A stretch of 10,369 nucleotides of DNA from JAWLCG01 sp041687295 (GTDB lineage Bacteria > Planctomycetota > Phycisphaerae > SM23-33 > FEN-1343). Positions within the stretch are counted from its first letter, which is position 1; the number at the start of each line of letters is the position of its first letter. The DNA lies in contig JAWLCG010000168.1 of the NCBI GenBank assembly GCA_041687295.1, positions 1-10,369 on the forward strand. The letters are read 5' to 3'. Positions 6,441 to 10,369 of the stretch are shown here, one piece after another. The notes below the pieces were generated by a model. It did no database searches. It saw only the letters and a program-made list of their open reading frames with translations, and was not told the DNA's origin. A program made the position numbers and the translations under genes.

Positions 6441-7462
6441 AGGCCGTCACCAAGCACTCCGCCGACGAGCGGGTGGTCTACCGCGTGCGCGACCTGCCCG
6501 AGCCGCAGCGGACCGGCCCGACCGACGTGAAGATCCGCATCGGCCGGGTGGGCGTCTGCACCAGCGACATCCACGCCCTGCACGGCGTGATGCACGTGCC
6601 GGAGGGCAACATCGTCGGCCACGAGTACAGCGGTACGGTGGTCGAGGTCGGTCCGGCCGTGGAGGGGCTCGCCGTGGGCGACCGCGTCGTCGGCGAGCTG
6701 GCGGTGGGCAAGTGCGGCCAGTGCCGCTTCTGCCGGGCGGGCCGATATGAGTTCTGCACCGCCAAGCGTCCCCCCGGCTGGGCGAGCCCGGGCGTCTACG
6801 CCGAGTACGCCGTCATGCCCGCCGACCTGCTGCACCGCGTGCCGGCCGGCGTCAGTCTGGACGTGGCCGCCCTGGCCGAGCCGGTGGCCATCTGCGTCTA
6901 TGGCTGCATCGAGCGGGCGGGAATCGACCCCGAGGCCCGCACGGTGATCTACGGCCTGGGCTCGATCGGGCTGATCACGCTGGTGGTGCTGCGCGACCTG
7001 GGCGTCCGCGAGATCATCTGCGTGGGCCCCACGCGCCATGGCCGGGCCCGCCTGGAGCTGGCCGAGGCGCTGGGCGCGTCGCAGGTGCTGGCGGCCGAGG
7101 AGGACGTGCCGGGCCGACTGGCCGATGCGCCGGTCGACTGCGTGGTGGACTGCTCGGGCGCCCCGGCCGCCATCAACCAGGGCCTGCACCTGCTCCGCAA
7201 AGACGGCCTGCTGGTGGGCCTGGGCATCGCGGCCGCCGACGAGATCCCCTTCGCCTTCAACGCCGGCGTGCTCAGCGCCCTGCGGGTGGTCTTCTCGTGC
7301 ACCAGCTCGCACAGCGCGTGGCAGCGGACCCTGGGCATCCTCCAGCGCCGCGGCGACGACCTGGCCCGGCTCATCACCCACCAGTTCCCCCTGGAGAACT
7401 GGGCCGACGCCTACGCCGCCCTCGAGACCCGCCAGGCCGTCAAGGCTCTGCTGGTGCCGTGA
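6437..7462 (+). CDS. Zinc-dependent medium-chain alcohol/polyol dehydrogenase (sorbitol/threonine dehydrogenase-like)
   Basis: 341 residues starting at the ATG in the ATGA overlap with the SDR; longer upstream starts would run inside the SDR gene. Catalytic zinc ligands are Cys41 (VCTSD), His62-Glu63 (GHE) and Glu148 (ALAEPVA). The structural zinc lobe is complete, with Cys93, 96, 99 and 107 in KCGQCRFCRAGRYEFC. The Rossmann loop GLGSIG at 173-178 binds NAD(P). Length and motifs match the polyol dehydrogenase branch, which oxidises a secondary hydroxyl of a sugar alcohol or related compound. Pairing with an SDR suggests two successive redox steps on one substrate, for example oxidation at one carbon and reduction at another. 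The exact substrate is unknown. Confidence 0.94.
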   Translation: MKAVTKHSADERVVYRVRDLPEPQRTGPTDVKIRIGRVGVCTSDIHALHGVMHVPEGNIVGHEYSGTVVEVGPAVEGLAVGDRVVGELAVGKCGQCRFCRAGRYEFCTAKRPPGWASPGVYAEYAVMPADLLHRVPAGVSLDVAALAEPVAICVYGCIERAGIDPEARTVIYGLGSIGLITLVVLRDLGVREIICVGPTRHGRARLELAEALGASQVLAAEEDVPGRLADAPVDCVVDCSGAPAAINQGLHLLRKDGLLVGLGIAAADEIPFAFNAGVLSALRVVFSCTSSHSAWQRTLGILQRRGDDLARLITHQFPLENWADAYAALETRQAVKALLVP

Positions 7463-7489
7463 ACGCTCATGCCTCGGGCATGCCCGGTC

Positions 7490-7520
7490 GTAGGCCGGGT
7501 CGAGCGCAGCGAGGCCCGGC
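7490..7520. repeat. GTAG-headed REP-like element
   Basis: GTAG (7490-7493) is followed by GCCGGG (7494-7499), a 15-base loop and CCCGGC (7515-7520). The head and the start of the stem match the arms at 1441 and the unit at 9125, so these belong to one family in this genome. Confidence 0.65.
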
Positions 7521-7537
7521 AGCGAAGACGTAAGACC

Positions 7538-7556
7538 GGCCACAGAGGACACAGAG
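7538..7556. repeat. 19-bp direct repeat, copy 1 (CACAGAG family)
   Basis: GGCCACAGAGGACACAGAG is found again exactly at 8957-8975. A purine-rich tail with further CACAGAG words follows to about 7580. The two copies flank the UroD-like gene. Confidence 0.8.
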
Positions 7557-7645
7557 GGCACAGAGAGAAGAAGCACAGAGGTTTCGAGAGAGTAAGAGAT
7601 AGCGTCCGGGCTTGCCGCGCCGTAGCCGCAGGCGAAGACGGGTGC

Positions 7646-7670
7646 CGTGGCTACGGAGTCTGTAGCCACG
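7646..7670. repeat. Perfect 9-bp hairpin
   Basis: CGTGGCTAC at 7646-7654, a 7-base loop, then GTAGCCACG at 7662-7670. Another GTAGCC at 7622 could pair with the same GGCTAC, giving two alternative folds. Confidence 0.6.
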
Positions 7671-7712
7671 TCTTGGGAGCGCCGTATCTCGATCGGGCGC
7701 CTCAGACGAGAA

Positions 7713-7736
7713 GCCCACGCAAAGCATTGCGTGGGC
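7713..7736. repeat. Perfect 10-bp hairpin with tetraloop
   Basis: GCCCACGCAA at 7713-7722, loop AGCA, TTGCGTGGGC at 7727-7736. It lies ~250 bases after the dehydrogenase stop with no T-run, so it is more like a palindromic repeat than a standard terminator, though it could stabilise a 3' end. Confidence 0.6.
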
Positions 7737-7818
7737 GTGGATCGACAGGCGCCAAGGCACCCGAAGGCGCCGTCGGGCCCTGCGGCCCCAGAGCGCCGCA
7801 ATGTACGACGCATTGACC

Positions 7819-7834
7819 CGTTAACGCATTAACG
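7819..7834. promoter_or_regulatory. Operator-like palindrome before the UroD-like gene
   Basis: CGTTAA-CGCA-TTAACG is a perfect 6-bp inverted repeat in an AT-richer patch, ending 14 bases before the GTG start, close to a TTGACC (7813-7818). A protein binding here would block transcription or translation of the gene. No regulator gene is nearby. Confidence 0.3.
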
Positions 7835-7848
7835 CCCAGGAACCCCCC

Positions 7849-8907
7849 GTGACACAGACACCCGACACGCTGACGCTGGCCGATCGCATCGAGCTGTTCC
7901 GCGGCTTCTGGGCGGGCTCGGCCCCCAGGCCCTTGCTGGGGGTGTTCTACCCCGCCCGGGTGCACAACCGGCGCTACCCGCGGTTCGACTTCGACCTCTC
8001 GCCCGCCGAGCTGGTCGAGAAGACCCGCACCAGCGTCGCCTGGCACGCCGCCAGCGTCGACGACCGCGTGCCGACGGCCCAGGTCGAGTACGGCACGGGC
8101 TTTCTGACCGCCCTGGCCGGCGGGCAGTTCCACGCGGACAACCACACGGCCTGGACGATCCCGGTGGCCGAGTCGTGCGCGGCCGTGCGGGTGGCCGAGT
8201 TCGACGAGGGCCAGCCGCTCTGGCAAGGGTTTCTCGAGCGCCTGCGGGCCCTGCGCGATGCGGGCATCGACGAGGCCATCCTCTGCCAGGCCGACATGAC
8301 CGGGCCGACGGACATCCTGGCCGGCCTGGTGGGCACCGAGCAGCTCTGCCTGGACATGGCAACCGACCCCGACAGCGTGCAGCGGGCCCTGGCCGACTGC
8401 ACCCGCCTGTGGCTGGCCGTGCAGGCCGCCCAGGTCCGCGAGATCGGCCTGTCGGCGGGCGGGTCGGCGTGCGGCTTTCGCCTCTGGCTGCCGGGGGTGG
8501 GCTCCATGTGGTCGGAGGACTTCACCGCCCTGATCGGCCCGGACATGTTCGAGCGGTTCGCCCGCCCCTGCGACGCCGCGATGGCCCAGGCCCTCGACAG
8601 CTCGATCATGCACATCCACTCCGCCGGCGGGCGGAACCTCGAGGTGCTCGCCGGCATCGACGCCCTGACCGGCGTGGAGATCAGCAACGACCCCAACGGC
8701 CCGCCGCTCGAGCAGCTCGTCGCCTGGGGCCGAATGCTCCAGCAGGCCGGCAAGAGCATCATGATGAGCAACTGGAACAAGCCCATCACCGACGAGCAGG
8801 TGGCCTACCTGCTGGAGAACCTCGACCATCGCCGCCTGCTGATCACCCTCCAGTGCCGCGACGAGGCCCAGGCCCACCACTACGCCCGCTGGTTCCGCGG
8901 CGCATGA
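7849..8907 (+). CDS. Uroporphyrinogen decarboxylase (URO-D)-fold protein, methyltransferase-like
   Basis: 352 residues from a GTG start, with AGGA at 7838-7841. The length and pattern are those of the URO-D superfamily, which includes haem-pathway HemE and the MtaA/CmuA corrinoid methyltransferases. I see DMTGPTDILAGLVGTEQL (~149-166), a WSEDFTALIGPDMFERFARP segment (231-250) where the family has a DFSTLISPEMF-like stretch, then MHIHSAGGRN at 254-263. In zinc methyltransferases that position reads H-x-C-G; here Ser258/Ala259 replace the Cys, so the usual thiol-zinc chemistry is doubtful. It is too diverged to be HemE. The family is expanded in Planctomycetes, mostly without known function. 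It follows the dehydrogenase pair on the same strand but is separated by a long repeat island, so it is probably its own transcript. Confidence 0.8.
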   Translation: MTQTPDTLTLADRIELFRGFWAGSAPRPLLGVFYPARVHNRRYPRFDFDLSPAELVEKTRTSVAWHAASVDDRVPTAQVEYGTGFLTALAGGQFHADNHTAWTIPVAESCAAVRVAEFDEGQPLWQGFLERLRALRDAGIDEAILCQADMTGPTDILAGLVGTEQLCLDMATDPDSVQRALADCTRLWLAVQAAQVREIGLSAGGSACGFRLWLPGVGSMWSEDFTALIGPDMFERFARPCDAAMAQALDSSIMHIHSAGGRNLEVLAGIDALTGVEISNDPNGPPLEQLVAWGRMLQQAGKSIMMSNWNKPITDEQVAYLLENLDHRRLLITLQCRDEAQAHHYARWFRGA

Positions 8908-8919
8908 TTCGGGATATAG

Positions 8920-8937
8920 CCCCGGGCTTGCCCGGGG
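8920..8937. repeat. GC hairpin just after the UroD-like gene
   Basis: CCCCGGGC at 8920-8927, loop TT, GCCCGGGG at 8930-8937, 13 bases past the stop, followed by TCTTCG. It could act as a weak terminator; the missing T-run also fits a dispersed palindrome. Confidence 0.5.
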
Positions 8938-8956
8938 TCTTCGAAGGCGGAAGATG

Positions 8957-8975
8957 GGCCACAGAGGACACAGAG
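8957..8975. repeat. 19-bp direct repeat, copy 2 (CACAGAG family)
   Basis: Exact second copy of the unit at 7538-7556, in the same orientation and again followed by a purine-rich tail (to about 9003). The repeats are 1.4 kb apart and enclose the UroD-like gene. Confidence 0.8.
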
Positions 8976-9016
8976 AGAGGAAGAGGCGAGGAGGGTTCAG
9001 AGATAACGAAACAGGC

Positions 9017-9070
9017 GGGACAGTCACCTATTAACGGGTGCCATAATAGGTGACTGTCCCGGGTTTCTTT
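9017..9070. terminator. Perfect 17-bp inverted repeat followed by a T-rich run
   Basis: GGGACAGTCACCTATTA at 9017-9033 pairs exactly with 9044-9060 across a 10-base loop, and GGGTTTCTTTT follows. It sits between two convergent genes, so it probably ends transcription from the UroD-like gene and may serve both directions. The GGGACAGTCAC core recurs at 10261-10271, so it is also a member of a dispersed repeat family. Confidence 0.65.
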
Positions 9071-9124
9071 TCACCTTTCCCGCCTTTTCAGACGGTACCG
9101 CCAATCCGCCCGCCGGGCAAGACC

Positions 9125-9184
9125 GTAGGCCGGGTCGGGGAAACCCGGAAACCCGGGTTTCTCCGGGGTTTCTCCGGGTTTCTC
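9125..9184. repeat. GTAG-headed REP-like unit with tandem 10-11 base repeats
   Basis: GTAG (9125-9128) leads a CCGGGT/ACCCGG hairpin (9130-9135 with 9143-9148). It is followed by AAACCCGG again and three tandem GGGTTTCTC units starting at 9155, 9166 and 9176. It ends ten bases beyond the stop of the metallopeptidase gene and could give an alternative 3' fold. Confidence 0.6.
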
Positions 9185-9193
9185 GCCGATGGC

Positions 9194-10078
9194 TCAGTCC
9201 CGCGCCGTCGCACGCCGGTCACGGTACATCTGCCAGAAGAGCAACCACGGGTCGATCCGCACGGTCGGCCTGTCGCGGCCGTCGCGCACGCCGAACACGA
9301 AGTGGCTGTGCTCATGCGCCCCGTTGAGCACCCCGGCAGCCTCGGCGTAGTGCACACCCGCATCGACCGATTCGCCTTCGGGCACGAGCAGCCGCACGAT
9401 GTGATGGCTCTGCAGCACCCACGTCTTGCCGTCGGCCCAGTGGTGAAGACCGCGCCAGCGGTTGTTGTTCGCGCCTTGGTCCAGGCGGTCGAACAGTTCG
9501 TGCTCGTGAATCGCGATCGGCGTCCACAGCGGCGTGCCGGCGGGGTGATTGATGTCCAGCCCGCCGTGGCATTCGGTCCCGGAGTACGGGCCCATCCACG
9601 TGTCCTCGCCGCTGTAACACTCACTCAGCCGCAGCGTCGGCTGCGGCAGCGGGCACCATGGATGCACCAGCGGCGGGCAGATCCTGGCCGACGCGTCCCA
9701 GATCGCCAGCCGACACTGCTTGGCCGGGTAGCAGCCGGTCGTGCCGTGGGGGGTGAGGAACTCATCGATGCCTCCGGTCGCGTCCAGCCAAATCCGCAGG
9801 CCGAACACGCACGGCGGGTCACGGAAGTTCTCCTGCGACGGGATCGTGCGGACCATTTGCACCAGTTGGCCGTCGATGGTCAGGTCGGCCCTGATGCGGT
9901 ATTCGACCACGCCCTCGCCATCCTTGTACGGCAGGGGGCCGCGGCGGCTGACGTGAGCCGAGGCGTTTCGCAGTTCGATCTTACGCGACGAGCCGTCAAG
10001 TAGCCGCACATCCAGCGTATCGCCCGCGTCGAGTTCAACCGCCGAGAGCGTGCGCGTGAGATTCAGTTCGCTATGCAT
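9194..10078 (-). CDS. M23-type (LytM/lysostaphin-like) zinc metallopeptidase domain protein
   Basis: 294 residues. The ATG at 10078 is the only usable start, since an in-frame TAG lies two codons upstream. The C-terminal half carries M23 hallmarks: HGGLDINHPAGTPLWTPI at 171-188 (zinc His171 and Asp175 in the HxxxD motif) and AHEHSHFVFGVR at 254-265, where H257-S-H259 corresponds to HLH of LytM. Between them, SHHIVRLLVPEGESVDAG looks like the YAHLS..V..G..V..G stretch. M23 enzymes cut peptide cross-links in peptidoglycan or other Gly-rich peptides. The N-terminal ~165 residues are of no family I know and contain seven cysteines (90, 116, 122, 134, 142, 154, 170). No signal peptide or membrane helix is visible, which is unusual for a wall enzyme. 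The gene lies alone, convergent with the UroD-like gene, inside 17-bp inverted repeats. Confidence 0.8.
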   Translation of the reverse strand: MHSELNLTRTLSAVELDAGDTLDVRLLDGSSRKIELRNASAHVSRRGPLPYKDGEGVVEYRIRADLTIDGQLVQMVRTIPSQENFRDPPCVFGLRIWLDATGGIDEFLTPHGTTGCYPAKQCRLAIWDASARICPPLVHPWCPLPQPTLRLSECYSGEDTWMGPYSGTECHGGLDINHPAGTPLWTPIAIHEHELFDRLDQGANNNRWRGLHHWADGKTWVLQSHHIVRLLVPEGESVDAGVHYAEAAGVLNGAHEHSHFVFGVRDGRDRPTVRIDPWLLFWQMYRDRRATARD

Positions 10079-10179
10079 GAGCTAACATTCTCCCGAGCCT
10101 CCTGCAGTACTCCGCGAAGTTCGCGGAACGCCCGCCGTTGACAGCTTCGCAAAGCCGGCCTGAGACTGGTCATCAGCAT
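10063..10179 (-). CDS. Possible 38-residue leader ORF overlapping the metallopeptidase start
   Basis: An ATG at 10179 follows AAGGTGG at good spacing and opens a 38-codon frame with an amphipathic basic stretch (RRAFRELRGVLQEARENV). It ends 16 bases inside the metallopeptidase gene, an arrangement that would couple their translation. No family is recognised and the size makes chance likely; the upstream extension of this frame looks non-coding. Confidence 0.25.
   Translation of the reverse strand: MLMTSLRPALRSCQRRAFRELRGVLQEARENVSSCIAN
10111..10127. promoter_or_regulatory. Perfect 8-bp palindrome upstream of the metallopeptidase gene
   Basis: TCCGCGAA-G-TTCGCGGA lies 33 bases before the ATG at 10078. 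The one-base centre makes it a protein-binding site rather than a hairpin, if it is functional. It also falls within the possible leader ORF. Confidence 0.35.
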
Positions 10180-10369
10180 ACCCCACCTTGCCATCGAGCC
10201 AGCGGACAGCTGCCCCGCCGCCGGAAAAACCGGGACAGTAGCAAAACCCGAGCAAAACCCGGGACAGTCACGAATGGCACTGCCGTCGTTTGTCGTCGTC
10301 GTTAGGACGTAGCTTCCCCAGCGGCAGGGCCGGGGTTTCAAGAATATTCGGCCTTGCACGGCGTTGTGT
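10180..10369. other. Right-edge region without a recognised gene
   Basis: Apart from the GGGACAGT repeats I see nothing I can support here. The last ~60 bases have a local AT-richer patch (AAGAATATT) and may belong to a control region of a gene beyond the window. Confidence 0.4.
10226..10271. repeat. Tandem pair of AAAACC(C)GGGACAGT repeats
   Basis: AAAACCGGGACAGT at 10226-10239 recurs as AAAACCCGGGACAGT at 10254-10268, with AGCAAAACCCG words between. The second copy extended to AAACCCGGGACAGTCAC (10255-10271) is an exact inverted match to 9050-9066 on the far side of the metallopeptidase gene. Confidence 0.75.

Larger units (their letters stand above)
7463..7848. other. 386-base gene-free, repeat-rich spacer
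   Basis: No believable gene lies here; ORFs crossing it on both strands lack family features. It contains, in order, the palindrome CGGGCATGCCCG (7475-7486), a GTAG-headed REP-like hairpin (7490-7520), the CACAGAG repeat tract (7538-7580), a GTAGCC/GGCTAC hairpin cluster (7622-7670), a perfect 10-bp hairpin (7713-7736), and a palindrome just before the next gene (7819-7834). Confidence 0.7.

Noticed and set aside
7538..7580. CRISPR array in the CACAGAG tract
   Set aside because: Units are short, purine-rich and irregular, with no constant repeat length or unique spacers.
5894..9027. Two long minus-strand open frames (5894-7813 and 7702-9027)
   Set aside because: They are antisense to the SDR, zinc dehydrogenase and UroD-like genes and share the same shadow composition.
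9155..9184. Possible replication or phase-variation iterons in the GGGTTTCTC tandem
   Set aside because: Only three imperfect units are present, next to a REP-like hairpin and beyond the end of a gene, with no replication gene nearby.
10063..10359. Full 98-codon minus-strand frame at the right edge
   Set aside because: Its first 60 codons cross the GGGACAGT repeats and look non-coding; only the last 38 codons have a ribosome site, and that part is listed with low confidence.

Overview
The window is GC-rich and gene-dense. It reads like an environmental planctomycete (Phycisphaerae-like) or a relative in the PVC group. The evidence is a short PEP-CTERM exported protein, a large FG-GAP/VCBS propeller protein that resembles a polysaccharide lyase or hydrolase, a uroporphyrinogen-decarboxylase-fold enzyme of the kind expanded in these bacteria, and many GTAG-headed palindromic repeats between genes. 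This is an inference from gene content; no rRNA or tRNA is present to confirm it.

Layout. (1) Bases 3-1397 (+) carry the 3' part of a strongly diverged, truncated homologue of the RNA polymerase beta' subunit. It keeps the N-A-D-F-D-G-D-Q metal-binding loop and the GARGS segment but stops just after the bridge-helix region. (2) A perfect 25-bp inverted repeat (1441-1515) separates it from a convergent 933-residue exported protein (4379-1578, -) with an N-terminal Ca-binding beta-propeller and a C-terminal half that may be lambda-carrageenase-like. (3) A divergent control region (4380-4934) holds two stem-loops, a sigma70-like and a good sigma54-like promoter, and a strong Shine-Dalgarno. It leads into a PEP-CTERM protein (4935-5570, +). 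(4) An SDR dehydrogenase and a zinc alcohol/polyol dehydrogenase (5721-7462, +) overlap by ATGA and are clearly co-translated. (5) A 386-base repeat-rich spacer precedes a UroD-fold protein (7849-8907, +) that is bracketed by 19-bp direct repeats. (6) A second repeat-rich spacer (8908-9193) lies between it and a convergent M23-type metallopeptidase (10078-9194, -). That gene is bracketed by 17-bp inverted repeats that share the GGGACAGTCAC core. (7) The last ~290 bases hold a possible tiny leader ORF and repeats only.

How the genes may work together. The propeller enzyme, the exported PEP-CTERM protein and the two dehydrogenases fit extracellular polysaccharide attack followed by oxidation of released sugars or polyols, but nothing in the sequence fixes the substrate. 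The RpoC-like gene does not belong to that theme and is the most unusual item. Its catalytic loop is intact while the trigger loop, jaw and C-terminal clamp are absent, so it is either an accessory polymerase-like protein of unknown role or a remnant evolving slowly at key sites.
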